A stretch of DNA of 64,000 bases from Halorubrum trapanicum. Its GTDB lineage: Archaea > Halobacteriota > Halobacteria > Halobacteriales > Haloferacaceae. The position numbers and the translations under genes are program-made. The stretch covers positions 124,001-188,000 of the forward strand of contig NZ_JAGGKE010000005.1 in NCBI RefSeq assembly GCF_017873555.1, written 5' to 3'. Each line of letters begins with the position of its first letter. The stretch's first letter is position 1. Below the pieces are notes generated by a model. The model was not told the DNA's origin, did not search any database, and saw only the letters and a program-made list of their open reading frames with translations. Below, in pieces: positions 1 through 9,104 of this stretch.

Positions 1-1
1 C

Positions 2-2278
2 CCGACGGCCGACGACCCCGACGAACCGCCCCACGGCGGCGTCGACGACTCGAATCCGGCGGGAGACGGCGAGGACGCCCCGAGCGGCGACTCCGAGCCC
101 GACGACGGTCCGGCGAGCGAACCCGGCGTCGACGAGGACCCGGCCGCGGACTCCGGTGGGGAGTCGGCCGCGGACCCCGACGACGAGAACCCCGACGACG
201 CGGACGAACCCTGGGACGACGGCGTCGTCGTCGACGAGGGGGACGGGTTCGAGGACGGCGAAGTCGTCGGAGAGGGTCCCAACGGGAGCCGGAACGGCGA
301 GACAGCCGATCCGGCCGACGACGGCGGGATCGACGAGCTCGGCAGCACCGTCGAGGTCGAGGGCGCCGAGATCGACGAGGACCCCGACGAGGACGACCTC
401 CTCGGCGGACTCAAGATCGACACGACCGCCGAACTCGAAATTCCCGACCGGCTCGTCGACCAGGTCATCGGGCAGGAACACGCCCGCGACGTGATCATCA
501 AGGCGGCGAAACAGCGCCGCCACGTGATGATGATCGGCTCGCCCGGGACCGGGAAGTCGATGCTGGCGAAGGCGATGTCCGAACTCCTCCCCAAAGAGGA
601 GCTTCAGGACGTCTTAGTGTATCACAACCCCGACGACGGCAACAAGCCGAAGGTGCGGACGGTGCCGGCCGGTAAGGGCGACCAGATCGTCGAGGCGCAC
701 CGCGAGGAGGCGCGCAAGCGCAACCAGATGCGGTCGCTCCTCATGTGGATCATCATCGCCGTCGTGTTGGGCTACGCGCTCATCATCGTCGGCCAGATCC
801 TCGTCGGCATCATCGCCGCCGGGGTCGTCTACCTCGTCTTCCGGTACCTCAACCGCGGGTCGGACGCGATGATCCCGAACCTGCTGGTGAACAACGGCGA
901 CACGAAGACGGCGCCGTTCCGCGACGCGACCGGCGCGCACGCCGGCGCGCTGCTCGGCGACGTCCGGCACGACCCGTTCCAGTCCGGCGGGATGGAGACG
1001 CCCAGCCACGACCGCGTCGAGGCTGGAGCCATCCACAAGGCGAACAAGGGCGTGCTGTTCATCGACGAGATCAACACGCTCGACATCCGCAGCCAGCAGC
1101 ACCTCATGACGGCGATCCAGGAGGGAGAGTTCTCGATCACGGGTCAGTCCGAGCGCTCCTCGGGCGCGATGGTCCAGACCGAGCCGGTCCCGACGGACTT
1201 CGTCATGATCGCGGCCGGGAACCTCGACGCGATGGAGAACATGCATCCGGCGCTCCGGAGCCGTATCAAGGGGTACGGCTACGAGGTGTACATGGAAGAC
1301 ACCATCGAGGACACCCCGGAAATGCGCCGGAAGTACGTCCGGTTCATCGCCCAGGAGGTCGCGAAGGACGGCCGCCTGCCGGAGTTCACGGCCGAGGCCG
1401 TCGAGGAGGTCATCCTCGAGGCCAAGCGCCGCTCCGGCCGGAAGGGCCACCTCACCCTGCTGTTCCGGAACCTCGGCGGGCTGGTCCGCGTCGCGGGCGA
1501 CATCGCTCGCGGCGAGGACGCCGACTACACCACCCGCGACCACGTCCTTCAGGCGAAGGGCCGCTCGCGGTCGATCGAACAGCAGCTCGCCGACGACTAC
1601 ATCGAGCGCCGGAAGGACTACGAGCTACAGGTCTCCGACGGCTACGTCGTCGGGCGCGTCAACGGTCTCGCCGTGATGGGGGAGGACTCGGGGATCATGC
1701 TCCCGGTGATGGCCGAGGTGACGCCGACCCAGAGCGGCGGGCAGGTGATCGCCACCGGCCAGCTCAAGGAGATGGCCGAGGAGTCGGTCCAGAACGTCTC
1801 GGCGATCATCAAGAAGTTCTCCGACGAGAACATCTCCGAGAAGGACATCCACATCCAGTTCATCCAGACGGGCCAACAGGGCGTCGACGGCGACTCCGCG
1901 TCCATCACGGTCGCGACCGCCGTCATCAGCGCCTTGGAGAACGTCGGCGTCGACCAGAGCCTCGCGATGACCGGCTCGCTTTCGGTCCGCGGCGACGTGC
2001 TCCCCGTCGGCGGGGTCACCCACAAGATCGAGGCGGCCGCGAAGGCCGGCTGTACCCGGGTGATCATCCCCGCGGCCAACGAGCAGGACGTGATGATCGA
2101 AGACGAGTACGAGGAGATGATCGAGATCATCCCCGTCTCGCACATCAGCGAGGTCCTCGATATCGCCCTCGAAGGCGAGACCGAGAAGGACTCGCTCGTC
2201 TCCCGGCTGAAATCGATCACGGGGTCGACGCTGAAGGACAGCAACGTCTCCAGCCCGTCCAGCCCGAGTCCGCAGTAA
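2..2278 (+). CDS. lonB: LonB, membrane-anchored archaeal Lon protease (5' truncated by window)
   Basis: ATP-dependent AAA+ serine protease tethered to the inner face of the membrane, responsible for regulated and quality-control proteolysis. The frame is open from base 2, so the true start lies outside the window. At least 150 very acidic, Pro/Gly-rich residues precede the conserved part (from about 418, LKIDTTAELEIPDRLVDQ). Walker A GSPGTGKS lies near 536-559. Two hydrophobic segments (about 737-850) are inserted in the ATPase domain, the LonB hallmark. Walker B is LFIDEIN near 1055. The protease domain carries the catalytic Ser in GDSAS (1895-1897) and the Lys in GGVTHKIEAA. The stop is TAA, after a Ser/Pro-rich tail. 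LonB is essential in studied haloarchaea. The identity is secure; only the length of the acidic extension is unknown. Confidence 0.97.
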   Translation, partial: PTADDPDEPPHGGVDDSNPAGDGEDAPSGDSEPDDGPASEPGVDEDPAADSGGESAADPDDENPDDADEPWDDGVVVDEGDGFEDGEVVGEGPNGSRNGETADPADDGGIDELGSTVEVEGAEIDEDPDEDDLLGGLKIDTTAELEIPDRLVDQVIGQEHARDVIIKAAKQRRHVMMIGSPGTGKSMLAKAMSELLPKEELQDVLVYHNPDDGNKPKVRTVPAGKGDQIVEAHREEARKRNQMRSLLMWIIIAVVLGYALIIVGQILVGIIAAGVVYLVFRYLNRGSDAMIPNLLVNNGDTKTAPFRDATGAHAGALLGDVRHDPFQSGGMETPSHDRVEAGAIHKANKGVLFIDEINTLDIRSQQHLMTAIQEGEFSITGQSERSSGAMVQTEPVPTDFVMIAAGNLDAMENMHPALRSRIKGYGYEVYMEDTIEDTPEMRRKYVRFIAQEVAKDGRLPEFTAEAVEEVILEAKRRSGRKGHLTLLFRNLGGLVRVAGDIARGEDADYTTRDHVLQAKGRSRSIEQQLADDYIERRKDYELQVSDGYVVGRVNGLAVMGEDSGIMLPVMAEVTPTQSGGQVIATGQLKEMAEESVQNVSAIIKKFSDENISEKDIHIQFIQTGQQGVDGDSASITVATAVISALENVGVDQSLAMTGSLSVRGDVLPVGGVTHKIEAAAKAGCTRVIIPAANEQDVMIEDEYEEMIEIIPVSHISEVLDIALEGETEKDSLVSRLKSITGSTLKDSNVSSPSSPSPQ

Positions 2279-2338
2279 GCGGTACCGCTTCTCTTCGCGG
2301 TTTCTCCGTTCACGCATCCCGCCGCTGAGCCGTCGCCT

Positions 2339-2399
2339 CGCCCTTTTCCGGCGGGCCTCTGCCCCGCCCTCTTCCGGCGGGCCGTCGCCCCGCCCTCTT
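2339..2399. repeat. 26-bp tandem repeat, two full copies plus a partial third
   Basis: Units begin CGCCCT at 2339, 2365 and 2391, a 26-bp period. Each full unit contains TTCCGGCGGGCC. The third unit runs into the T-rich core promoter of the CBS-ParB gene. There is no coding sense. It may be a slippage-generated array or an upstream promoter element. Confidence 0.7.
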
Positions 2400-2405
2400 T
2401 TTATT
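2396..2405 (+). promoter_or_regulatory. TATA-like box of the CBS-ParB gene
   Basis: The CTTTTTATT stretch is centred about 27 nt upstream of the ATG at 2428. This is the spacing expected for a leaderless haloarchaeal transcript. A transcription terminator for lonB is an alternative reading, because the run is T-rich. Confidence 0.5.
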
Positions 2406-2427
2406 CCGGGAGCCTCTACGACGGACG

Positions 2428-3210
2428 ATGAGCGGGAAACCGACCGTCGGGGAGTACATGACCCGCGAGGTGGAGACGGTCAGCCCGGACGAGACGGTGA
2501 CGACCGTCGCGCGCCGCATGGCCGACAGTGACGGACACAACGGGTTCCCGGTGACGCAGGGCCGCACCGTCGAGGGGTTCGTCTCGGCCGGGGACCTGCT
2601 GCTCGCGGACGACGACGCCCCCGTGTTCACGGTGATGACGGAGGACCTGATCGTCGCGCACCCGGACATGAAAGTGACCGACGCCGCGCGGGTGATCCTC
2701 CGCTCCGGCATCCAGCGGCTCCCGGTCGTCGACGACGCCGACAACCTCGTCGGGATCATCTCGAACACCGACGTGGTCCGCTCGCAGATCGAACGGGCGA
2801 CGCCCGGCAAGGTCGGGAAGCTGATGCGCACCCTCTCGCAGATCCACGGCGTCGAACTCGACGAGGAGCGCCGCGAGGTGGAGATCGCGGCCCTGACCCC
2901 GACGCAGGCGCGGGTGTACGCCGACGAACTGGAGGGGCGACAGTACGAGCTGGAACACGGGCTGGCGGAGCCGCTCGTCGTCATCGACAACGACGGCACG
3001 CTCTACCTCGCCGACGGCCACCACCGGGCCATGGCCGCCCGCGAGGCCGGCATCGAGACGATGGACGCGTACGTGATCGTCCCGCAGACGCCGGTCGACC
3101 TGGGAATGGCGAAGACCGCCGAGAAGGAGGGGCTTCGCGCCGTCGACGACATCGAGATCGTCGACTACGCGCGACACCCCCTCGTGGAGACGACGAAGCG
3201 GCTCCAGTAA
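2428..3210 (+). CDS. CBS-pair domain protein with ParB-like C-terminal domain
   Basis: A 260-aa soluble protein. Residues about 8-58 and 68-125 form two CBS motifs (TVGEYMTREVETVSPDET; RLPVVDDADNLVGIIS), a module that usually binds adenine nucleotides or SAM as an energy or ligand sensor. Residues about 140-225 resemble a ParB/Srx-type domain, with LADGHHRAMAAREAG as the diagnostic motif. Start at 2428 is supported by a TATA box 27 nt upstream. It is a stand-alone gene; the substrate of the ParB-like part (nuclease, kinase or CTP-binding) cannot be told from sequence. This architecture is widespread in haloarchaea. Confidence 0.85.
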   Translation: MSGKPTVGEYMTREVETVSPDETVTTVARRMADSDGHNGFPVTQGRTVEGFVSAGDLLLADDDAPVFTVMTEDLIVAHPDMKVTDAARVILRSGIQRLPVVDDADNLVGIISNTDVVRSQIERATPGKVGKLMRTLSQIHGVELDEERREVEIAALTPTQARVYADELEGRQYELEHGLAEPLVVIDNDGTLYLADGHHRAMAAREAGIETMDAYVIVPQTPVDLGMAKTAEKEGLRAVDDIEIVDYARHPLVETTKRLQ

Positions 3211-3292
3211 CGCGCTGTCCCGCCAACACCACCGCCGTCAGGGAATCCGTCCGGCGGTAGATTGATAATGCTGGTGCCGGGAGGAGTGTCAC

Positions 3293-4345
3293 ATGACAAC
3301 AGGGGACGCCTTGGTCGAACTCGACGAGGTGACGAAGCAGTTCGGCGATCTCACTGCGGTCGGCGGTATCGATTTCTCCGTCCGGAAAGGCGAGTTCTTC
3401 ACCTTGGTCGGTCCGTCCGGCTGCGGGAAGACGACGACGCTCCGGATGATCTGCGGCTTCGAGCACCCGACGGAGGGCGAGGTTCGGATCAACGGCCGGT
3501 CGATGGGGTCGGTACCCCCGGAGGCCCGCGATACCAACCTCGTGTTCCAGCAGCTCTCGCTTTTCCCCCACATGACCGTGGGCGAGAACGTGGGATACGG
3601 GCTCGCGAAGGCGGGCGTCGACGCGGACGAGCGGTCGGAGCGCGTCTCCGAGTACCTCGATCTCGTCGACCTCGGCGGGTTCGAGGACCGCAACCCCGGA
3701 GAGCTTTCCGGCGGCCAACAACAGCGGGTCGCCCTCGCTCGCGCCCTGGTCAACGAGCCGTCGGTGTTGCTGCTCGACGAGCCGCTCTCCAGCCTCGACA
3801 GGAAGCTCCGGAAACAGATGCAGGTCGAACTCCGGCGGATCCACAAGCAAACCCAGGGCGGGTTCTTCTACGTGACCCACGACCAGGAGGTGGCGATGAC
3901 GCTCAGCGACCGGATCGCCGTGATGAACGACGGCCACATCGAGCAGATCGGTCCCCCGGAAGAGATCTACCGCGAGCCGGCGTCCGAGTTCGTCGCCGAC
4001 TTCATCGGCGACACGAACCTCATCGCCGCGCAAGTCGCGGAGCGGAACGGAACGACGGTCGCCGAGATCGGCGGTGAAGGCGGGTTCAGCGTACCGGTTG
4101 AGGGACGAACCGGCGAGGTCACCGTCTCGATCCGCCCGGAGGACTTCACCATCGCGAAGGGCGACGGCGCCCTGCGCGGCACCGTCGTCGAGCGGTACTT
4201 CCAGGGCGATCAGACGAACTACGTCGTCGACCCCGACGGGGACATCGACGAGCTTCAGGTGGTCATTCAGGGACGCGAGTCGGCGGTCGACACCGGCGAC
4301 GACGTCGCGCTCGACGTGGTCGAGGGCGCGCCCACCGTCTTCTGA
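3293..4345 (+). CDS. potA: Polyamine-type ABC transporter ATP-binding protein
   Basis: A 350-aa ABC ATPase of the spermidine/putrescine (PotA) class that would energise the permeases encoded at 4443-6246. Walker A is [10 protein letters not shown] (residue about 42), signature [15 protein letters not shown], Walker [14 protein letters not shown], switch His in VTHDQ. The C-terminal ~110 residues form the TOBE regulatory domain (VSIRPEDF). A T/A-rich box near 3258-3268 sits about 28 nt before the start. The gene is convergent to potC rather than in the same operon, which is unusual. It could alternatively serve a related ferric or sulfate-type importer. Confidence 0.88.
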   Translation: MTTGDALVELDEVTKQFGDLTAVGGIDFSVRKGEFFTLVGPSGCGKTTTLRMICGFEHPTEGEVRINGRSMGSVPPEARDTNLVFQQLSLFPHMTVGENVGYGLAKAGVDADERSERVSEYLDLVDLGGFEDRNPGELSGGQQQRVALARALVNEPSVLLLDEPLSSLDRKLRKQMQVELRRIHKQTQGGFFYVTHDQEVAMTLSDRIAVMNDGHIEQIGPPEEIYREPASEFVADFIGDTNLIAAQVAERNGTTVAEIGGEGGFSVPVEGRTGEVTVSIRPEDFTIAKGDGALRGTVVERYFQGDQTNYVVDPDGDIDELQVVIQGRESAVDTGDDVALDVVEGAPTVF

Positions 4346-4442
4346 CCGCCGAGATTCGACGGTTCGACCCGCCTATCGTTCGTATCCGTGGATTTCGCGG
4401 TCTCGAAACGCCACCCGAAACGGGGCTCTCCCCGGTCGGGAG

Positions 4443-5324
4443 CTACTCCTCTTCGGTGACCGTTCCGGCGACGTAGCCGGTCACGTTGCCGACGTTCATC
4501 GCGATTGCCAGCGCGATCGCGACGCCGAACACGATGAGCGCGGAGACGGCGTTGAGCTCCGGCGCGTCGAGCTGTCGGATCCGACTGAACATCCAAATCG
4601 TCAACACGTCCGTGTTGGGACCGGTGAGGAACAGCGCACGGATGTAGTCCTCGAACGAGCGGATCCACGCGAACAGGAACCCCGCCCCGACGGCCGGAGC
4701 GATCACGGGAAGCGTCACGTCCCGGAACACCGTGATCGGGTCCGCGCCGAGGTCCCGGGCCGCCTCCTCAAGAGACTCGTCAAAGGTGTACAGCCGAGCC
4801 GAGACGATGAGGAGCACGAAGGGGAGCCCGTACAGCGAGTGGGCCAACACCACCGTCGTGAACCCGGGGAGGATCCCGAGCAGGTTCTGGAAGTAGATCC
4901 GGAGCGCCACGCCGAGGATGATGCCCGGGATCACCATCGGGATGATCCCGAACGTCCGGTACACCTCTCGGAGGCGGAACCGGTAGCGGGTCAGCGCGAA
5001 GCTCGCCAGCACGCCGAGCACCGTCGCGATCGACGCCGCCACCGTCGCGATCGTGAAGCTCCCGGTGAGCGACGAGCGCATCGATTCGCTGTCGAGCGCC
5101 AGCCGGAAGTTGTCGAGCGTGAACCCCTCGAACGGGAAGATCGTTACGGGGTTTTCCGCGAACGCGAGCAGGATGATGATCGCGAGCGGGACCCACAAAA
5201 ATAAGAGTAGCAGGCCGGACACGACGTACAGCGAGGTGCTGAGCAGCTGTTCGACCCGTTGGTGGCCGAGGAGTCGGTCGCTCGACTCCGCCGGTTCGGA
5301 CGATTCGGTCGCCATCTCAGGCAC
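4443..5324 (-). CDS. potC: Polyamine ABC transporter permease, PotC type
   Basis: A 293-aa integral membrane permease with about six helices. The cytoplasmic EAA loop EEAARDLGADPITVFRDVTLP docks on the ATPase. It is the last gene of the minus-strand potD-potB-potC cluster, and its start overlaps the end of potB by 8 nt, so translation is probably coupled. The N-terminus is polar and acidic (about 20 residues) before the first helix, typical for haloarchaea. Specificity is assigned from the neighbouring PotD-like protein and is not proven. Confidence 0.9.
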   Translation of the reverse strand: MPEMATESSEPAESSDRLLGHQRVEQLLSTSLYVVSGLLLLFLWVPLAIIILLAFAENPVTIFPFEGFTLDNFRLALDSESMRSSLTGSFTIATVAASIATVLGVLASFALTRYRFRLREVYRTFGIIPMVIPGIILGVALRIYFQNLLGILPGFTTVVLAHSLYGLPFVLLIVSARLYTFDESLEEAARDLGADPITVFRDVTLPVIAPAVGAGFLFAWIRSFEDYIRALFLTGPNTDVLTIWMFSRIRQLDAPELNAVSALIVFGVAIALAIAMNVGNVTGYVAGTVTEEE

Positions 5325-6246
5325 CCCCCAGTTCCTCGATGCTCACGTACCGGAAGGCGAGGATCATCGCACCGATGATCGAGACGAGCACGAACATCGA
5401 CGCCGCGCTCGCGTAGCCGATCGAGTACGTTCCGGCGACCCGGTTCTCGATGAGCATCCCGATCATCTGGACTTTGCCTTGGCCGAGGAACGTCGGCGTG
5501 ATGAACGCGCCGACGCTCGGGACGAAGACGAAGAGGCTCCCGCCGATGATCCCCGGAAGCGTGAGCGGGATCACGTGGTCGCGGAACACCTCGACCCGCG
5601 ACGCGCCCAGGTCGCGAGCGGCCTCGATGATCGAGAAGTCGAGACCGTCGAGGCTCGCGTACAGCGTCAGGAGCATGTACGGGAAGTACGCGTGTGTGAG
5701 TCCGACGATGATGGCCGGCACGCCGTAGTTGAATATCCCGAGGGGGGCGTCGATCAGCCCCCAGCTCATGAGCGTGCTGTTGATCACGCCGCCGGGACCG
5801 AACATCAGGACCCACGAGTACGCCCGCACGAGGTACATCGTGAAGAACGGCAAGAGCACGAAGAAGATGACGACCTTGAACAGCCGGCCGCCGTTCCGCG
5901 CGAGCAGGTACGCCAGCGGGAACGCGAGCGCCAGACACAACACCGTGGTCACGGTGGCGATGACGTACGAGAGCCACAGCGCCGTGACGAACGGGGTCTG
6001 CCAGATCGCGCCGCCGCCGTCGAAAAGCGACCGGTAGTTGTTCAGCGTCGGCTCGTAGATGATCTGATACGTCAGCGAGCTGACCTCGAAGAAGCTCACG
6101 GCGACCATGAACGCCAGCGGCGCGACGAGCAGGGTGAGTATCCACGCCGCGCTGGGACCGACGGTGATGCCGAGCCGACTCCGTGGTCCACTCAACAACC
6201 TCACCGCTCTCGCTCGCCTGTTCTCGTCCGGCTCGTCGGTCGACAT
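5317..6246 (-). CDS. potB: Polyamine ABC transporter permease, PotB type
   Basis: A 309-aa permease with six predicted helices (first at about residues 30-52). EAA motif IEAARDLGASRVEVFRDHVIP. It pairs with PotC to form the channel. The start codon follows directly on the stop of potD (6247), so potD-potB-potC read as one operon transcribed leftwards. Sequence features such as SVGAFITPTFLGQGKVQMIG are characteristic of PotB/YdcU-like permeases. Confidence 0.9.
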   Translation of the reverse strand: MSTDEPDENRRARAVRLLSGPRSRLGITVGPSAAWILTLLVAPLAFMVAVSFFEVSSLTYQIIYEPTLNNYRSLFDGGGAIWQTPFVTALWLSYVIATVTTVLCLALAFPLAYLLARNGGRLFKVVIFFVLLPFFTMYLVRAYSWVLMFGPGGVINSTLMSWGLIDAPLGIFNYGVPAIIVGLTHAYFPYMLLTLYASLDGLDFSIIEAARDLGASRVEVFRDHVIPLTLPGIIGGSLFVFVPSVGAFITPTFLGQGKVQMIGMLIENRVAGTYSIGYASAASMFVLVSIIGAMILAFRYVSIEELGGA

Positions 6247-7452
6247 CTATGCCGCCTTGACCTCTTCCCACGTGGAGACGTACGCCTCTTCGACGTCGGA
6301 GGCGATGTCCTTGAGCGAGTACATCCCTTCGAGACGCGAGGGATCGATCCGTCCGTACAGGTCGTTCTGCTCTTCGGTCAGTTCGTCGGCGACGTTGGGG
6401 TTCGTGCTGGGCGAGAAGCCCGCCTCGGCGAGCGCCGCGCCGTTCTGCGGCGTGATGAACTCGTTGATGACTTCCCAAGCGGTCTCTTGGTTGTCCGAGG
6501 CGGCCGAGACGAGCGCGGTCTCGTACCACGCCAGCGCGCCCTCTCCGGGGGCGACGAACTCCACCCAGTCGTCCCCCTCGCTCCGCATCTGGACGGTCTC
6601 GTTGCGTCCGCTGTGCCCGACGAGGAAGTTGCCCTGCCGGAACTCCTGGATGAACGTCGGGTCCGGGGCGATGTACCCCTGGAGCCGCGGCTTCTGCTGG
6701 ATGAGCAACTCCTGAATCTCCGAGAGCTGGTCCTCCGTGAACGTCATCCGCGCACCCGACATCGCGTCGTCCATGCCGAGGTACAGCGCCGCGGCGGGGA
6801 TGGTCTTCGCCGCCTCGTCGTACATGATGATCTCGCCGTTGAGGTCGGCGTCGACGTAGTCCTCTTCGAACAGGATGTCGTAGCTCGGCTCGTGGTCCGG
6901 AACGCTCCGGGAGTCGTAGGAGTAGCCGTACCAGCCGAACCGGATCGGAACCCCGTAGGCGTCTCCGCCCTCCGTGAACTGGTCGTCGACGAACGTCTGG
7001 AACCGGTCGTACATCGAGCCGAAGTTGTTCACCACGTCGCGGTTCACCGGCGCGACGAGACCGGCGTCCATGAACCGCGGGACGAGGTTGTTGTTCGGGA
7101 CGGCGATGTCGTACTGCGCGTCTTGGCCGGCACTCCACTGTGAGAACATCTCCGTCGACGACGTCGAGGGCGTGATGTTCAGCTCCACGCCGTCGAGCGT
7201 GGACTCGATGTTCTCTTGCATCTCGGCGTACTCCTCCCACGTGATGATGTTGATCGTGGTCGTTCCGTTGCCGCCCATGCTACCGCCGTCACCACCGTCG
7301 CCACCGCCACCGTCGCCGCCGTCGCCGCCGTCGCCGCCGCCGCCGCCACAGCCGGCGAGCGCGACCGTGCCTGCCGCACCGGCAGCCGCGATGTACTGAC
7401 GGCGACTCACGCTTCCGTTCGATCGTGCCCGATCATCGTTATTCGTTGGCAT
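6247..7452 (-). CDS. potD: Polyamine ABC transporter substrate-binding lipoprotein, PotD type
   Basis: A 401-aa extracellular solute-binding protein. The N-terminus has a twin-arginine signal (SRRQYI at about residues 16-21) and lipobox LAGC near residue 34, followed by a Gly/Asp linker that spaces the domain from the membrane. The mature part starts TTINIITWEEYAEM, typical of PotD/PotF-like proteins that bind spermidine or putrescine. It is the first gene of the operon. A TATA box at 7476-7486 implies a nearly leaderless mRNA. The ligand is inferred from family only. Confidence 0.9.
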   Translation of the reverse strand: MPTNNDDRARSNGSVSRRQYIAAAGAAGTVALAGCGGGGGDGGDGGDGGGGDGGDGGSMGGNGTTTINIITWEEYAEMQENIESTLDGVELNITPSTSSTEMFSQWSAGQDAQYDIAVPNNNLVPRFMDAGLVAPVNRDVVNNFGSMYDRFQTFVDDQFTEGGDAYGVPIRFGWYGYSYDSRSVPDHEPSYDILFEEDYVDADLNGEIIMYDEAAKTIPAAALYLGMDDAMSGARMTFTEDQLSEIQELLIQQKPRLQGYIAPDPTFIQEFRQGNFLVGHSGRNETVQMRSEGDDWVEFVAPGEGALAWYETALVSAASDNQETAWEVINEFITPQNGAALAEAGFSPSTNPNVADELTEEQNDLYGRIDPSRLEGMYSLKDIASDVEEAYVSTWEEVKAA

Positions 7453-7475
7453 ACCTCGTATGTGCGAAGTGGCAC

Positions 7476-7486
7476 AAATAAATATT
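7476..7486 (-). promoter_or_regulatory. TATA box of potDBC operon
   Basis: The minus-strand sequence AATATTTATTT is centred about 29 nt upstream of the potD start (7452). It lies in an A/T-rich stretch of about 110 bases (7465-7600) that contrasts with the GC-rich surroundings. No gene is recognisable between 7453 and 7750. Confidence 0.65.
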
Positions 7487-7750
7487 GCCCACGGAATACA
7501 TGTCTGATATTATTTAAGTCAATACACATAGCAGGTAGTAAATATACGCCCTCCGGGGTTCAACCGCCGATATATCGCTTGATTAATATTTCAGATTCGC
7601 GCTCGTCGCGCGGACGTCTTCGGGAACGGCTACACGAACCGGGGAAGCGGGCCGCCGTGATCGACGGAGACGCCGCGCCGTGTTCGGCGACCACCGCCGC
7701 AGGGCGGTTCGCCGCTCACCCCAATCCGTGGTTTCCGCAGACACATTTTT

Positions 7751-8020
7751 ATGAATCGACAAGATATGGGAGGTATGGGACGAATCCGAAACGCGGTCGA
7801 CAGGGCGAAGTACGCGGCCGTGGGCGCCGCGGTGGGCGCCGCGGTCGGCGGACTGTGGAGCCGGAACGCGGCCAGTACCGGCGGCGCGCTGGGCGGACTG
7901 GCGGGCGCGACGCTCGCCGAACTGAAGTCCGGCGCCGGCGGCGTGTTCGCGGACGGTAACGAGGACGATACAGACGGCGACGAGACCGACGAAGCCGTCG
8001 AAGCCGACGCGGCGGCGTGA
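7751..8020 (+). CDS. Small glycine-zipper protein
   Basis: An 89-aa protein. Residues about 23-50 contain two hydrophobic Gly/Ala-rich stretches with GxxxG-like spacing (VGAAVGAAVGGLW; GGALGGLAGATL), which fits membrane association or helix packing. The tail is strongly acidic (EDDTDGDETDEAVEADAAA). The start could also be Met6 or Met9. It is a monocistronic gene in front of nop56. No function is assignable. Confidence 0.6.
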   Translation: MNRQDMGGMGRIRNAVDRAKYAAVGAAVGAAVGGLWSRNAASTGGALGGLAGATLAELKSGAGGVFADGNEDDTDGDETDEAVEADAAA

Positions 8021-8126
8021 CCGCCGGACCCGCATGAACTCCGGACCCGCGCGAGCGGGACGCGGGGCGAGTGACCGCCAGTCGCATCGGGAACGTCTAT
8101 ACCGGCGGGGCGAGTAGCCGCCGGCA

Positions 8127-9104
8127 ATGAGCGACACCGACGCCGGACCGGACGCGAACGCGGCGTCCGACGGCGGGGGCGGCTGGTTCGAGGCGCTTCC
8201 GTCGGACGCGGCCGACGGGAACGACATCGAGACGGAGAGTGACGACGACGCGACCGCGGCGGCCGCGGCGCGGATACGCGACGGGACCGCCCCGGCGCCC
8301 GACGACTGGCCGGCGCGCGCCGTCGAGTCCGGGTTCGTCGACGACGCGGACGAGTACTACGACCGGCTCAAGGCCGCGACGACGCGCGCGACCCGCGATG
8401 CGGTCCGTGAGCGGGAGCGCGCGGACGACGCGCAGCTGATCCACGCGGTGCGGGCCATGGACGACTGCGAGCGCGTCGCCAACGAGCTGGCCGAGCGCGC
8501 CGTCGAGTGGGGCGGGAGCCTCTTCGACGAGGTCGATCCGGGAATCGAAGGCGCCCGGGAGATCGCGGCGCGAGAGCCGGAAAGCGAGGTCGAGCGGCGG
8601 GCGATCTCCCTCGCCGAGCGCGCCGTCGAACTCGACGGCGAGCGGGCGGCGCTCGCCGAGACCATCGGCCGGATCGCGCCCGCGGTCGCGCCGAACCTCA
8701 CCGAAATGGCCGAATCGGAACTCGCCGCGCGGCTGATCGCACTCGCGGGCGGACTGGACCCTCTCGCGAAGAAGCCGTCCGGGACGGTTCAGGTGCTCGG
8801 CGCCGAGGACGCGCTGTTCGCGCACCTCTCGGGGCGGGCCCCCTCGCCGAAACACGGGATCATCTACACCCACGAGTTCGTCCGCGGCACGCGGCCCGAG
8901 GACCGAGGGTCTGCCGCGCGTGCGCTCGCCGGGAAGCTGACGCTCGCGGCCCGTGCGGACCACTACGCCGGCGAGCGACGCGAGCGACTCCACGCCGACC
9001 TCCGCGAGCGAATGGCGACGATCCGGGCGCGGGCGGACGACGGAGGGACAAGCGACGGAGCAGACGACGAAGCGACGACCGACGGAGGGACCGACGATGA
9101 GTGA
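8127..9104 (+). CDS. nop56: aNOP56 (Nop5), C/D box sRNP scaffold
   Basis: A 325-aa core protein of the archaeal C/D-box ribonucleoprotein that bridges L7Ae-bound sRNA and fibrillarin for 2'-O-methylation of rRNA and tRNA. The NOP domain is clear at residues about 180-290 (APNLTEMAESELAARLIALAGG; VQVLGAEDALFAHL; PSPKHGIIYTHEFV). A coiled-coil region precedes it. The N-terminal domain is short and the C-terminus ends in an acidic tail. The gene overlaps the fibrillarin gene by 8 nt, the standard archaeal operon. A TATA-like CTATA near 8096 fits a leaderless start. Confidence 0.95.
   Translation: MSDTDAGPDANAASDGGGGWFEALPSDAADGNDIETESDDDATAAAAARIRDGTAPAPDDWPARAVESGFVDDADEYYDRLKAATTRATRDAVRERERADDAQLIHAVRAMDDCERVANELAERAVEWGGSLFDEVDPGIEGAREIAAREPESEVERRAISLAERAVELDGERAALAETIGRIAPAVAPNLTEMAESELAARLIALAGGLDPLAKKPSGTVQVLGAEDALFAHLSGRAPSPKHGIIYTHEFVRGTRPEDRGSAARALAGKLTLAARADHYAGERRERLHADLRERMATIRARADDGGTSDGADDEATTDGGTDDE

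Noticed and set aside
5144-7240. Minus-strand frame of 698 codons across the pot operon
   Set aside because: Out-of-frame shadow of potB and potD with Arg-rich composition; the real genes have signal peptides, EAA loops and coupled starts.
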